Positions 44,524-57,993 are shown, counted from the first letter of the stretch. The stretch is DNA of 64,000 nt from Termitomyces sp. T153 (GCA_018296165.2 JACKQL020000046.1:124001-188000), one strand, 5' to 3'. The notes: a model not told the origin generated them from the letters alone. Made by a program: numbers and translations.

Positions 44524-44575
44524 GAAGTGATTTGCTATTTGACTCATTATTTTCGCACACTTTGTTCGAGTCAGC

Positions 44576-46708
44576 ATGTCTCTGTCCCCTCTTTTATATG
44601 TAGCTCTCGCTGTCTCAACCAGCCTTCTCATCAAATGGTGGTACGTTCCATCTTCCAAGCCCCCTTATCCTCCGGGACCCCCCGCCAGACTTCTCTCTGG
44701 TAATTTTGGAGAACTTCCCATCACACTTCCTTGGTTGAAGTATACCGAGTGGGCTAAACAATACGGTCATCATCCACTCATCTTCTGAGGCTGATCTCAT
44801 ATTAACTTCGGCCATGGATAGGAGGTCTTGTGCATCTCAGGGCATATAATGATCACGTCGTTGTTGTCAACACCGTAGAAGATGCAGTCGCAATGTTCGA
44901 GAAGCGTTCTCATATCTATTCTGATCGCCCCAGATTGACCATGGTGAAACTGTATGTGACCCCGTGTCGTGATTCTCACTAGTTCCTCAACTACTTGTCT
45001 GTGACCAGTATGGGATGGGATTTCAATGCTGCCTTTATGGAATATGGTGATAAATGGCGTCGTCATAGAAGATTATACCAGCAGACTCTTAACAAGGCGA
45101 AAGTTCAACAAACTCAGGAGCCAACACAAACTCTCAAGGTACACGAATATCTGAGTCGACTGCTCGCAGCACCCAACGACTTTCTGAATCATTTTCGAAA
45201 GCAAGTCCCTCTTCTCAACTTATGTGTGGTCGTCACCTTACCTCGGCTGTTAGTGTGACTGCGGCAATTATCATGTCGACTGTATACGACAACACAATGT
45301 TGCAATCTACCATTGAAAGATTTGCTGATATTTCCGAAGCGACAGTGACCAAACTTTCAGATGCCTTCTTCCCTGGTGCATTTGCCGTTGATGCGCTTCC
45401 CTTTCTCAGGCATATACCTGCATGGTTCCCCGGGGCTGGTTTTCAGAGGTATGCTGCGGAATGTAGAGTCTTGACGGACGAAATGCAAGATCGCCCACTA
45501 AAGTACGTCAAGGAGCAGTTAGTACGTCGATACACTTGCATTTTTGTGGCGCTTGTATTGACGCAGAATTGGAGAATGCGGGTCGCCAAGTCTCTGGCCT
45601 AGTAGCAACACTGTTGGAGCGCAAGAGTGATGCCAGTGAATTACTGCATGAAGAAATGGACATAAAAATGGTTGCTGCGACTATATTCGTAGGTAAGTCT
45701 GACTTAGTAAGCCTCGTTCTGCAATTTTCTAATCTCGGCTACTCAGCTGGCGCAGATACAGTTCGTGACTTCACAGATGATTGACAATCCCAAGCCGCTG
45801 ATTTCTCCTTCTCAAGTCTGTGTCCGCTCTGTCGACTTTCATGTATGCTATGGTAGTCAACGTCGATGCGCAGAACAAGGCGCAAGTTGAGCTCGATGCT
45901 GTCGTTGGTACAAGCCGACTACCAGACTTCAGCGATCGTCCAAATTTGCCATATCTTGAGGCACTCTTTCGAGAAGTCATGAGGTGGCATCCCGTCTTGC
46001 CATTGGGTGTCTCGCATGCTGCCTTGGAAGACGATATCTACAACGGCTATTTCATTCCAAAAGGTCTTTTTGAATCCTCTCATTTGCCCTGCAGTCATCT
46101 CATCCTTTTTTAGGGACAACCGTCATATCTAACATATGGTACATAAGATAGAGCGAAGTGCAGATTCACCGCGGCTAACATACTTGTACTTGTCAGGGCA
46201 ATGACCCATGATGAAAAACAATACCCTCGACCCGATTTATTCTTACCAGAGAGATTTCTTGATGAAAACGGGAAGCTCAACAAAGACGACATTGTTTTAA
46301 GTTTTGGTTTTGGCAGACGGTGAGTATGTACTCCTTTAGCCTGCTCTGGCGTCTTATCGAAAATCGAACAAGAATCTGCCCTGGCCGACATATGGCAAGC
46401 TCGACGGTAAAATGCTGTATTAAGTATTACATCATGAAATTTCTGACAATTCTACACACAGGTTTGGTTAGTAATTGCCGCTACCCTTGCTACCTTCGAC
46501 ATTCGAAAGGCTAAGGACGAGCGAGGAAACGAGATCCCTGTTCATGGAAACTATTCTGATGGTCTTGTTAGGTACAGTATGCCATACTTCTAAAGAAAAG
46601 TTGACTGACCTTTTTTCTAGTCATAAGCACCCCTTCCCTTGCTCTATCACACCACGCTCTGAAGTTGCGCGAAAGCTGATACTAGACGCCCAGTCTTGTC
46701 AAAGCTAA
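44576..46708 (+). CDS. Cytochrome P450 monooxygenase, intact, 12 exons
   Basis: A membrane-anchored haem-thiolate monooxygenase. Exons: 44576-44765, 44822-44951, 45009-45200, 45254-45521, 45575-45692, 45747-45760, 45817-46063, 46114-46138, 46197-46319, 46373-46406, 46462-46571, 46621-46708. Phases agree throughout, giving 512 aa, the usual length. The 11 introns are 49-58 nt; intron 3 is GC-AG (gcaagt) and exon 6 is only 14 nt. Features: N-terminal hydrophobic anchor, proline hinge PPYPPGPP (about 31-38), I-helix AGADTS (300-305), K-helix E-V-M-R (357-360), PERF (412-415), haem loop FGFGRRICPGRHMA with Cys438. The overall look is of the CYP64-like group common in Agaricomycetes, but substrate cannot be inferred. 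It stands alone with normal CpG content; no biosynthetic partner gene is visible. Confidence 0.92.
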
Positions 46709-49292
46709 CTGAGAAGATTATCTATAGTCGATACTATCTGTTGATTGGTGCTCCATGTCCATGATGTTACACTGTTCGATCATTTGGGGTTACTCGCAGC
46801 GTCGGATATTATGTGCGCCCTCAGAAGGAGTGGAGTCTCTTCTGTCTTTGATACCATCAACTTCTTGTTAATTAGGAAATGGCAAAGGAACGGGCTTAAG
46901 CTAAACTACTGTCGACATGGTCACGTTAACATGAATTCCATTTCCTTGTCGACGACGTTCGTTTGGCGATCAGAAGTTATGGAATGGTCAAAACCAGATC
47001 TTTCTCATATTTAGGTATGGGGATGTTGCTGTTTTGTCTTATACCGTAGGAGGTCCGGGGTAAGGGTGCTCCGTCATGCTTTGAAACTACTTGGTGGGGT
47101 GAATCTCAGTGATCTGAATGTTTCTCTAGAAATATCATTTCTAAATACAAAGGGTAGGCACAAAACCATTCACAGATCCCAAGTACATGTTCAATATTCA
47201 TGTCATCCTGAATGCTTCTCTTCAAGAGGTTTTGCCTCAATATGACCTGGAGTTTGATCTAATTAATAAAGGCAGAAAACACTGATTGACTTCTAATGCT
47301 GGAAATACCGGACTACATATCCTAGAAATCACAGCGCTGGCTTCTAGGAATTGAAGGGTGGTATTGGTATTCTGGTGAGTGGACATGTACAACATCAATA
47401 AACTCAATGTGAGGAAAGTGAGCAGAACACATGAGACAAATTACTCTGAGTTGTGTTCTAAGGAGCAGGGTTTGGGTGCAATCCACACATTACAGTTATT
47501 CAGATGAATCCACCTCTCTGTGCAGCTTTTGCATTGTGTCTCTAGTGGTGGCTTTGTCACAGAGCAGTGCCAGCAAATGAGCTGGATGTCATTGGCCATT
47601 GCAATTGTGGATAAAGACATAGGAATGGGGATAGGTGACAGGGGAAGCTGATATAGTTCTGGAAAGAAAGTGGGGAAGTTGAAAGGCATTAGTGGTGAAA
47701 GAGTGGTGTGAAAGAAACTAAGAATGTGACCTCCTGAAAGAGATTGTCAATTTTGTCAATAAGGATGGAGTTCCTAGCAGTGGTGAGTCTTGCCAGCAAG
47801 GTCATGTGGGGCTGGCATTGGTGGGATGGGGTTGGGGTTGGAGGATCTTCAAAGAGGGTTGAACTGGTGGGGTGCTGGTACAAAATGCAAGGGACAAGTT
47901 GCTTGAACAAGGGTTCCTGGCAGAATCTTGCTCTATCTACTTACTCTCATAGTTGGCTCCAAAATGATGACATCTAAGTATTGCCACCTAGCTGCCATGC
48001 AGATAACTCAAACAACTAGTGGTTTAACAAGTAGTGTATGAATTAACTGATAAAATGAGGGTTGTGAGTTGAGCTAGGTCCTAGAGAACCCAGTTTAGTA
48101 AAGGTGATGTGATAAAAAAGAGGATTTAAATAGGGATGGGGTTGCAAGCACTAGCCTTAGTCACTAGGTACTGACAGTGTTATATTCTAAGGGGTCAATA
48201 AGGGCAATGTTTTTATTAAGGCTTAACCCTTAATAAAAACCCTTAATTACAGCTTAATTATTAAGGGCTTAATAAGTAAGGCTGCCAGCCATCTGCTATA
48301 CAATAAGGCTGACAGGTGCCATATCACAGGTGCTGCACCATACTGTATGAGACCAATCAAGGTCAAATTACAGGACAGTTTACAGTATGGCAGATGCCTA
48401 TATTGTGACTGTATAGGCCTGTTAGTATGGGCCATATGTCTGACTTACTAAAATTTTCTCTTGAGGTAGTTTAAACATGGTGTGAATCATCTTTGGTAAT
48501 GCTCTGGAGCACACCAGGCTAGTTGCCATTCTGATATCCCTCTCTTTTCACCTGGTAAGGTCTGATTTGGGTCTGATTCCATCTGAATTTGATTTGACTG
48601 CACATTCTTTTCTGCCCATTGCTGTCTCCACTGGTATAGATTTTGTTGCTTACAAATGTCATCAAAATTGATACCAACTCTTGATGTAACCACAACAGTG
48701 GGCTTGAACATGAAACTCATTTTCTTTTTTGCCTTTTACAAAGTATTCCCAAATAAGTCCATGAAGTGGGGGCATTGAGCAGTGTTGAAGGAGCAAATTT
48801 TTTATCAAATTACTATTCAACTTACTGCCAACTTGTAACTATACATTGATCATATTCTTCCAAAAATGGTCATCCAATGTTAAGCCTTAATTTAGCCTTC
48901 AGGTTATGTCCTCTCCAATTCTAAGGCTTCTGACTTAATAATGTTAATAAGTCTTAAAGCTTATTCACTGGGCAGTGACAGCAGAAACAAAGGTGCTAGA
49001 GTTGCTAGCAAATCTGGGAACAAAGCAAATGGGTTGCTAGACCTGCAAAGTTGTTGGTAGAAGGGACAATAAAACTAGGTACTAGCCATAGGTGCTAGTG
49101 CATGACATGAACTTGGCAAAATAGTACTCAAATGTGGTACAAGCAAAATAACAATAATGACAAAGATACTAGCAAAAAATAACAACACCACTCTTGTACA
49201 AGAAATAGAAACACCACTCTCATGCTTCTTTCAAACCAAAATAGACTCAGTAGTCAATAATCTAATACAGTTAGAGAAGTAAAATTGGGTGT
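46709..49292. other. Intergenic DNA with one perfect hairpin
   Basis: CpG content is normal to about 47080, then low. Short frames show no domain; a minus frame at 47441-47689 has a C-x2-C...C-x2-C pattern but no supporting context. From 48180 to 48960 the DNA is rich in ttaataag words and may be a decayed MITE. Confidence 0.35.
48209..48240. repeat. Perfect 13-bp inverted repeat
   Basis: gtttttattaagg and its reverse complement flank a 6-nt loop (cttaac). The surrounding 60 bp repeat the word ttaatta/cttaataag. Confidence 0.7.
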
Positions 49293-52200
49293 CATCTAGT
49301 GTTTAGGAAGAATGGAGTCATCTGTGTGGAAGAATGAACATGGTTGTCATACTGAAACTCAGCATCTGGTAGGAGCTCATCCCAGTCATCCTGGCTCTCA
49401 TTACAGAACAGGTCTAGATACTATTTCAGCTCCTGATCAACATGCTCTGCTTGTCCATTTGACTGAGGCTGATAAGCTGTGGTTGTATGGAGCTTCACTC
49501 CAAGCAGGCAGTACAGCTCTTGAATGAATTCTACCACAACCTGAGGGCCTTGGTCAGAGACATACCCATTAGATGAACTATGAAACTTCCAAACATTCCT
49601 CTTTTACAAGCTGGCTGGTCCCAGAACAAAGCAGATGAAAGCAGATGGTATGAGTAGAGATGAAGTAAGCTCACTTCCCATAATGGTCCACCACCACCAT
49701 ACCTGCATCATACTGATGAGCATCTGGGACTTCCACAATAAAATACACCAAAGAAACACTCCAGCAGACAGCTGGAATGAGAAGAGGGTGGATTTGACCC
49801 ATGGATTGACTGATAACAAGGCTTGGTGTGGAGGTAGAGATTGCAGGTGCTGGTATAAGTGCCTATGTACCAGAATATCTGAGGCTGCTAATAGTTCTGG
49901 GACACCAGATCTGGGGTCTTCCATCTACTAGGATGCCCAGCTATTCAGGAGTTGTGGTGCTGCTCTACAATATGCTGATGGAGTTCTGGGATGTTGGGCA
50001 TGTAGATATGTCCTCAGAAGGTCAAAAGTCCATATTGCAGGCCCCACTCATCTACATGTACTGATTTCACTCCACTGGCATGTCAAGCTTGAAGGGGGCC
50101 TGGGCAGTCTGAGGCACAGCATACTCCCATGCACCCTCCCAGTTTCCTTATCAGATGTCCTTGAGGATGTTTGCCTTGTCCCCTTGGATCACAATTTCTT
50201 CTCAAGCATGGATGACAAAAAGCTCAGGCTTGAAGAGGACAATGTCAATATTATCACCTATTCCAGTGCCATGATCAGCTCTTCTGGAGAGTGCATCTAG
50301 TTTGCCCATGCTCCATCCTGGGTTTGTGATGTAGTAAGAGGTCAAAGTTAACCAGATACAAGGGCCATCAAGCTTAGCATTGATTGAGCTTCTTTGCTGT
50401 ATGGAAATACTTGGGGTTCTCATGATCTATCCAAACTTCAAACTTGTGCCATGCAACCTCAAGAAAATGCCACTATTCCTCATAGGACCAGATAATAGCA
50501 AGTATTTGCTTACCATGGATCTTGTAGTTCTGTTCTACTGCATTGAGGCATTTTGAGTAGAAAGTTACCAGATGCCACTTGCCATCCTCCTTCAATTGCT
50601 GGGAGAGAACCACTCCAATAGCAAAATCAGAAGAGTCATCATCAGAGAATAGAAAGACTGCTTTAGAGGTAATGGCTTGTTTGAGGGCATCAAAAGCAGC
50701 TTGCTGTAAGGGCTCCCATTTCCATGTTGTATCCTTGACAGTGAGGTCAAAGAGGGGGCAAGCATGGTGAGATAAATCCTAAATAAACCTCTAGTAGAAG
50801 TTGACAAAATCCAAAAAGACCTGGATTTCTTTCTTGTTTTTTGGCTTTGGCCACTCTGCTACACCTGCCACCTGCCACCTTGATTGGGTACATCTCAATC
50901 ACTCCATGTGAGATGATCAAGCCTAGGTACTCAACCTTAGTCTGCTCAAACTTGCACTTCTCAGGCTTAAGTTAGAGCTGGTATTGGTGGAGGCATTCTG
51001 AGACAATGCATGTGATCCAATGTTGCTCCTCCAAGGTCTTGGTGTAGATGAGGATATTGGTCAAAATAAATGTAAACAACATTTTCTGCAATTAGATCAT
51101 GGAAGATGTCATTTATCATTATCTGGAAGGTGGCAGGGCTATTGGTAAGACCAAAGAACATTACCAGAGGTTCAAAAAGTCCACAATTAGTTCAGCAACT
51201 CATCTTTACCTTGCCCTTTGTCTAGCCAATCCCAGGTTGTGTATCTATAGCCAGGCAAACCTGTCAGAGGATGTTCCATTCTCACTCTGTCCCATTCTCT
51301 CTCCTCATTGTTTTCTTTTATTCTCCTTTGCTTTCCATATCTGTTGGTCCCAATTTCAGCTCTCAGGCTGCACTGGTGCTTTGTCTGTAATTCAGACAAG
51401 TGTTGCCCCCTTCCACACTGCCTCTTACCAGACCCCTGGACTGTTTCCTTTATTCTGGGCCTACTGCTCATTATAGACCTCCCATTCTTGAGTCACAAGT
51501 ACTTTTGATCAATAGCTATCTTTTGATTCTATTTGTGTGTGGTCACATGCTGGGAGTCTGAAGATTGAGGCCATTTACAATGAATTTCTGCTTTTGGATT
51601 AGTCTCTGGATTTGGTTGTTTTTGAGTGTTTTTCCCAGATGCTCTAGAGTAAATTTTCTGAACATTGTCATTGGAAATCCTTAAACTTGTTCTCTTTGGA
51701 TGTCCCTCTGCCAGGTGAGTAGCTAGAACTCTAGAAATTCTTGTAGATGCTGAATAGACTTTGCATCTCTCTCTGCCAGTTGTGCAATTGAGCCACAGCC
51801 TCCAGAGGTCACCCTTCCAGAAACCCAAGATCATATCTTGCTTCCCCAAGCTGGTGATGGCAAAAGCAGCATGTTATCAGACTTTCTGGTAGTGAAGGAC
51901 CATATCAACCACAAAACAGATGGTGCCTGCTTTATTGAGCATGTTTACACATTGAAATGAGGATTTGATGAGGGAGGGGGTGAGTGATGAGGCAATGTTT
52001 TCTTATTCTGCAGCCAAGAAGAGGCCAGTTGCTCTGCTATTCAGCAGGGCAACAATGCTAAAGATCTGCTGGGTATTTGCTTTCTCAATTTCCACCTGTA
52101 GCTTCAGAGAGTTGGTAGAACAAGTGAAAGCAACAATGTAATGGAAGGGGAGACAGTGTTCCTAAGCAGGAGTCCAAGGATGTGGCCCAGGAGGTGTGTT

Positions 52201-52755
52201 CCTAATGGAGGCTTTCACTGGAGGGGTGTTTTATATGTTTGAGGGGGGACTTATTGTTTGAGTTGCAGCATCAAGAGTTGCAACAAATATATTTGACTCT
52301 ACCTACCTCCAATACAACAGGCACAGCTTCTGATTCTTCTCCAATTTCAGCTGAGGGAGCAACTGCAGGCATATCTGGGGAAGGGGCTCCTGCCACATCC
52401 TGGGCTGCCAGGAGTTGGACCAGCCTTCCCACAGCATTGGCACAACAAAGAAGTGGAGGATTGTTGCTAGGAGGCATTAATGTCCATGGGGACTCCCTGA
52501 GGTAGGGCACATGTAAAGGCTGGTGGAGAAGCACAGAATGGAGCAACATGGGATGGAGTAGGGAAGAGAGAACCCACTGACAGAGCAGCCAGAGGGCAAA
52601 GAGTAGTTAGAGGATGCTGTGTACATCACAGCCCATGCTTTAGCTCCATCAACTGCCACTGCTTGCATGCCACCTTGTACCAGGTGTCAATGCATTTGTC
52701 ACAAGTGCACCCTTTAGCCATGCTATCAATACAATTCATAAGCAATGAGTGAAGT
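49293..52755 (-). mobile_element. Truncated gypsy relic H (A-type), main part
   Basis: The left end starts abruptly inside integrase; it matches element A from about 20013 (ggaagaatggagtcatctgtg). It then covers integrase, RNase H (50202-50423) and RT (50592-51180), where YLDD is unreadable (YFDQ with a shift). About 860 bp between RT and protease are deleted at about 51190. Protease and gag pieces follow after a solo LTR, up to the gaagt target site of element G. A short tail continues at 60014-60045. All frames are heavily broken, so it is older than G. Confidence 0.82.
51262..51820 (+). mobile_element. Solo LTR in relic H (TSD aaacc)
   Basis: 559 bp from tgtcagaggatg to acccttccag, the inverse orientation of the other A-type LTRs here (inner match ccacagcctccagaggt). 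aaacc flanks it at 51257-51261 and 51821-51825, and the host sequence joins cleanly across it (ccaggcaaacc to cccaagatcat, as in element A). The terminal base pair has drifted. Confidence 0.8.
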
Positions 52756-53124
52756 TGTAAGGGCAACCTCCAGAGTGGTGGATTGGAGTCATGCAGCTAG
52801 CAGAGGGAAATCCAAAGTATATTAGTGGAGTAGACAACAATACAATCAGTAACTAATCACTGAGCAGAGGGGAATCCAAAGAGAACAAGTCTAAGAATCC
52901 CTCCTGCTTAGCATGGTGCATCTGCAGGTGGCAGAGGCATGGGAATGACTGTACAGAAGACTGGAGCTGCTCCTAAGCCTAGGGCAATGATTGCTGAGAT
53001 AATATGGAGAACCCTGCAGTTCTCCAGGGATCTCCAGAGTTCTAGAATGAGCCCTGAAGATATCAAACAAGCTGTGAAGGTGCTGGAACAAGTTGTGGAA
53101 GTCAGAAATGGAAGTCCCCTGACA
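52756..53124 (-). repeat. Element G left LTR
   Basis: 369 bp, followed inwards by tcacccccccctttagc, the complement of the purine tract. Confidence 0.9.
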
Positions 53125-53129
53125 TCACC

Positions 53130-54720
53130 CCCCCTTTAGCATGCAGTGTCTCAATGCACAGGGTAAAAGAAGTCCCTGATTGCTTGGTCTGCTGGCAAGA
53201 TAGGATAGATTCCTCATATGGCATGCAGAGCGTCTGGATGCCTTTGGTGGAACTCCTTGATGAGTCCAGGGGCATGCACATTCTCCCATGGCTCCCAGGA
53301 GATATCCTTAATCTCATAGCCTTTCCACTTCACCTTGTACTGTAGTTGTCTCTGGAATCAATGGCTATCCAGAATTTCCTCCACCTCATACTCCTCATTG
53401 TTGTTGACTACTACAGGGGGTGGTGGAGGTGGCAGACAATGCCCCAGAATAGGATCTGCAGGTGCCAGAATTAGTTTGACCACATTGAACACCAGATGAA
53501 GCTGGTGCATCCTTGTGGGGAGCCAGAGTCAATAGGCCAAGGGTCCTACCAGTCATTCCACTGTGAAAGGTCCCAACTGGTGGTGTGACAGCTTTTTTGA
53601 GGGCCAGGTAGTTGTAATGCTGGAGGCATTGAGGTAGACTCTATCTCCAGGCTGATATTTGCACTCCAGGGTCCTTCCACAGTTGTAGTATTGCACTATG
53701 TCATCCTTTGCCTTTGCTAGTGCTACTTGGGCCTCCTCCTATGACCTCTTCATCTGGTCCACAAATTTGTTTACTGCCTCATTCTCCAAGGGTCAGGCCC
53801 AGGGTTTGAAACCCATGCATGGATACCATCCCATGTCAAGTAAGAATGGGGAGAACTGGGTGGATATGTGAACATGGTTGTTGTATTGGAACTTAGTGTC
53901 AAGGAGGAGTTTGTCCCAGTCATCCTGATGCTTGTTGCAAAAGAGGCAGAGGTACTGCTCTAACTCCTGGTTCATGCATTTCATCTGGCCATCAGACTGT
54001 GGGTGGTAGGCAGTGGAGGTGTGGAGCTTTACTCCAAGCAGTTGGTAGAGCTTCCTGGTGAAGTCTGCTACAGATTGTGGTCCCCGATCAGAGATGTAGG
54101 TGTCAGAGAGGCTGTGGAGCTTCCAGACATTCCTCTGGTACAGGTTTGCACCACCCATGGCAGAGCATGTAGTGTGGGTCAGAATGAAGTGTGCTCACTT
54201 GCCATACAGGTCTACCACTACCATGATTGCATCATAACCATGGGTGTCAGGGAGCTCTACAATGAAGTCCACAGAAGCCATGCTCCATTGTTCTGCAGGC
54301 ACAGGTAGTGGGTGTAACTGTCTGTAGGGGAGTCAATGTTAGGGCTTAGTCTGGAGGCAGAGATCACATGTACTAGTGTAGGATTCAATATACTGGGACA
54401 TCTGGGGCCACCAGTAGTTCTGTGGTACTAGCTCCAGTGTCTTCTACCATCCAGAGTGCTCCACAATGTGGGAGTTGTGGTATTGCTCCACAATCCTCTG
54501 ACAGAGCTCTAAAATGTTGGGGACATAGATACAGTCTTGGAAGGTCAGGATTCCATCCCAGAGGGCCCATTTGTCTGTGCAGACCACCTTGGCACCAGTG
54601 GTATGCCCTGACTTCAGCATCCAGGCTGCTTGCATCACAAACTCCTTCTGCTAACCATCTCAATTACCCCACCATATGTTCAAGAGGATGTCCACTTCCA
54701 CTTCCTTGATGGCTAGACTC
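53130..54720 (-). pseudogene. Element G integrase and chromodomain, decayed
   Basis: 54385-54663 and the following frame carry the zinc part (HIVEHSGW, MVAPDVPVY-type pieces). 53793-54158 is the core: SDTYISDRGPQSVADF (second catalytic Asp), [21 protein letters not shown] (Glu position), YNNHVHISTQFSPF. The chromodomain at about 53200-53400 reads LQYKVKWKGYEIKDISWEPWENV, split by no stop, with a tail ending in the purine tract. Confidence 0.85.
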
Positions 54721-54803
54721 TCCATGGCTCAGATCACAAACAGTTCAAGGCAGAGGAGCACAATGTTGCTGTTATCCTCCTCCCCCATGCCATGGTCCAC
54801 TCT

Positions 54804-56310
54804 CTAGGATAGGGCATTCAGTTTCTCCATGCTCTGACCAGGCTTGTAGTGTAAGGAGAAATCAAAGTTAGCAAGGTAAAAGGACCACTGGGCCTGTTGG
54901 CAATTGAGCTTCTTGGCCATCAAGAAGTATTTGAGGTTCTTGTGATCTGTCCAGACCTCAAACTTGTGCTGCACACCTTCCAGAAAGTGCTGCCACTCCT
55001 CAAACAACTGGATGATGGCCAGCATCTCCTTATTGTGGATCTCATAGTTCTGCTCCACCACATTCAGGCTCTTGGAGTAAAAGGCCACTGGATGCCACTT
55101 CTCATCCTCCAGAGATTGCTGTGAGAGCACAGCTCTAGTGGCAAAGTTGGAGCTGTCAGCTTCCATCTGGAAGGGAGAGTTGTCATCTGGAAAGAGGAGG
55201 ATGGGTCTGGAGGTCATGGCAGACTTCAGGGTGTTGAAGGCCATCTGCTCCAGAGGTCCCCAACTCCATGTAACATCCTTTCCAGTGAGGTCAAATAGCA
55301 GATGGGCATGGTGTGAGAATGCCTGGATGAATCTCTGGTAGAAGTTTGCAAAACCAAGGAATGCCTGCACCTCCTTCCTATTCTTGGGCTCCAGCCACTC
55401 TGCCACACCTCCTACCTTCACTGAGTCCATCTCCACAGCTCTGTGTGAGATGATCAGGCCAAGGTACTTAATCCAGATCTGTTCAAACTCACAACTTCTC
55501 TGGCTTAAGGTAGAGCTGGTGCTGGCAGAAGCATTCCAAGACAAGATGAGTGATCTGACAGTGTTCCTCCAGCATTTTGGTATAGATGAGGATGCTGTCA
55601 AGGTACACACACACTATGCACTCTGCTATAAGGTCCTAGAAGATGTCATTCATCATGGTCTGGAAAGTGGCAGGGCTATTGGTGAGTCCAAAAAACATAA
55701 TGAGTGGCTCAAACAATCCCTGGTTGGTCCAGAAGGCAGCCTTCCACTCATCTCCTTCCTGGATGTGCACATTATTGTAACCCCACTAGACATCCAGTTT
55801 AGTAAAGTATCACACACCCCAGAGGTTGGTAATGAGCTCAGAGATGAGGGGAAGGGGGTAACAGTTCTTCACCATCATGGCATTGAGAACCTAGTAGTCC
55901 TGGACCAGTTGGAGTGAGCCATCCTTCTTCTTGATGAAGAAGACCAGAGAAGCCATTGGAGACTTGGACAGGCAGATACAACTAGAGTCCAGGTTTTCTT
56001 GCAGGAATGTGTTGAGCTCATCCTGCTCCCTGGGCACAAGCAGGTAGACCTTACAGCTGGAGAGTGTGAAATCTGGCAGCAGTTCAATGGCATGGTCCCA
56101 CCTCTTGTGCTCTGGAAGTGAGTCAAACAAGGCTTTAGAGAACACATTGTCAAGTGCATAGAGGTAGGGGGGTACCACATCTTGAAACTCTTGGGGCACA
56201 GTGTTAGCAGCAAATGCTTGGGCCAGCTGATGGGACATGGTCTGGCTAGCCCAGATCTCCACAACAGAGGGTGGCAGGTGTATGGTGGTAGCATAGATCT
56301 GATCCTCCAC
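54804..56310 (-). pseudogene. Element G reverse transcriptase and RNase H, YLDD changed to YLDS
   Basis: 54804-55610 has the RT/RNase H connection (KYLGLIISHRAVEMDSVKV, VQAFLGFANFYQRF) and RNase H (MEADSSNFATRAVLSQQ, NYEIHNKEMLAI), then HYKPGQSMEKLNALS. Just upstream (about 55594-55605) the palm reads YLDSILIYTK: the second catalytic Asp is Ser. 55891-56310 is the RT leader (ALFDSLPEHKRWDHAIELLPDF), ending [16 protein letters not shown]. Confidence 0.86.
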
Positions 56311-57183
56311 TTCTACTGTTTTGTCTGGGAGCTCCAGCTCACATATGCCATCAAACTCTCCTCTGCACTCCTCTGGGGCTCTGCCACTGCTCTGGTCATC
56401 CTTGTAGAGGGCCTCTTTACAAGGGAATGCCAGAGGTGGGGGATCCAGGAGGTCTAGATCAGCAAAGGGGAGAGGGCCAGTGCAATATGTGTGGATGGCT
56501 GCATGTTCTCAAACTTGGGCCTGGCACTCTGCCCTGTCTTCTGCAGCACAGGTGGAGCACTTCTGGGGGCACCTGCTCATGGTTACCTCTCCTTTGGTCC
56601 AATTGACCTTGGGGTTGTGCTCATGGAGCCACATGATACTAAGGATCATGTCCTGCCTACCCAAGCTGGTAATGGCAAACACAGCATGCTCTGCATGATT
56701 CCAATAGTGGAGGACCAGGTCAACTACAGAATTGATGACACCTGCTTCATTAGGCATTCCATCAATGTTGTAGACTGGAATGGGCTTAAGGAGGGGTCAG
56801 GCCATGGTGTTTGACAAACTCCAAGTCCAGGAACAGTCCCATTGCTCCACTATCCAGGAGAGCTGTGACTCTGCAGGTTTGCTGGGTGTCTGTTGTCTCA
56901 ATTTCCACCTCAAGATGCAGAAAGTTAGCAGATGGGCTGGAAGCCATCACATACTGTTGGGGCATTTGACATGCCCAGGTGGGGCTGCACCATCAGACCT
57001 TTGGAGGTGTCAGGGAGCTCAGCAGGGGCTCCAGAGTTAGTATTTGTATATCTGGAGGGGGGTGTTGAGGTTCTTCTGTCTCAGAATGAAGGGCATTGGA
57101 AAAGGCATTTTCATTTTCTATTAACAGACACAAGAACCTGTTAGCACCCAGCAACAGAGGCATACACCTCATCTGTTGCTTAA
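56311..57183 (-). pseudogene. Element G protease region, decayed
   Basis: 56509-56757 carries VVDLVLHYWNHAEHAVFAI and DMILSIMWLHEHNPKVNW, the second protease block as in A. The active-site D-S-G lies in a broken frame near 56850. Upstream there is only Pro/Ser-rich linker. Confidence 0.75.
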
Positions 57184-57993
57184 CTAACAATTCTCCTCCA
57201 GCTCTGGGGGTGAGGCACATGTGCTAACCTCCTCCAGGGTCAGCTCCAGCATAGGCTTGTCCAGAGATGGAGCTCTAACAGCATCCTTTGTGGCCAGCAA
57301 CTGCAGGAGGAGTTCCTCCTGCTCCTCTATGGAAAGATAGCATACCTCCAGGCCCAGAGGGTAGTGCCATGCAAAGTGCTCAGGCTTCTGGCATCTCTGG
57401 CACAGCAGTAGGGCAGTGTGGAGCTGCCTGGCAGCATCCATGTCCATAGGGATTCCCAGCAGCAGGGGGTGTGCTGCAGGGATGGCCAGAGTAAGAGCTG
57501 GCATTGGGTGAGCAGGTGTGGAGTGGTTGCTGGTTGGAGCTGGGTGCAGCATAGAATGTGGACATTGGAGCTCTCTCTAGATCTCCATGAGTTGCCATTG
57601 GTCCTGGGCCACCTTGTACCACAACACAATCTTTTCATTGTCAGGGCAACTCTCCACAAGATTGTCAATGCATTCCACCAGTGCAGGGTGCAAGCCATCC
57701 TAAAAGGTGAGGCATAATTGAAGGCCTTTGATGTAAGTGGCCTGCTCAACCAGTGCCCAGAATGAGTCAATGTACTCATCCAGTGTACACTTTCCTTGCC
57801 TGTATTGCTCCCTATCATGTAGTGTCAAGGCAGCAGTCTTGGTGGGGTCTAATGAGAAAAACTCCACATAGAAGTCCTTCTTAAAGGTGGTCCAGTCTGG
57901 AAAACTTCCAACACTTCCAGAGCAATGAAAGACTCACAGTGCATAGGTAGAGGCATGTCTAGTCTTCATGTACAACAGCACCCAGGCTATTTT
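57184..57993 (-). pseudogene. Element G nucleocapsid and mid gag
   Basis: 57184-57552 contains a zinc knuckle CQRCQKPEHFAWHY, where the last Cys is Tyr (TGC to TAC, a G-to-A change), and acidic C-terminal sequence LELTLEEVS. 57327-57818 and neighbours give capsid pieces (SVHWMSTL, KAFNYASPF). It ends at the solo LTR. Confidence 0.8.

Noticed and set aside
44797..45066. Minus-strand frames across the P450
   Set aside because: Shadows of P450 exons, which splice into a full-length, motif-complete protein.
47441..47689. Zinc-finger-like minus-strand frame (C-x2-C spaced pairs)
   Set aside because: Short, isolated, no flanking exons; likely chance.
51099..51476. 125-codon plus-strand frame
   Set aside because: It runs through relic RT in antisense and then a solo LTR; no protein similarity.
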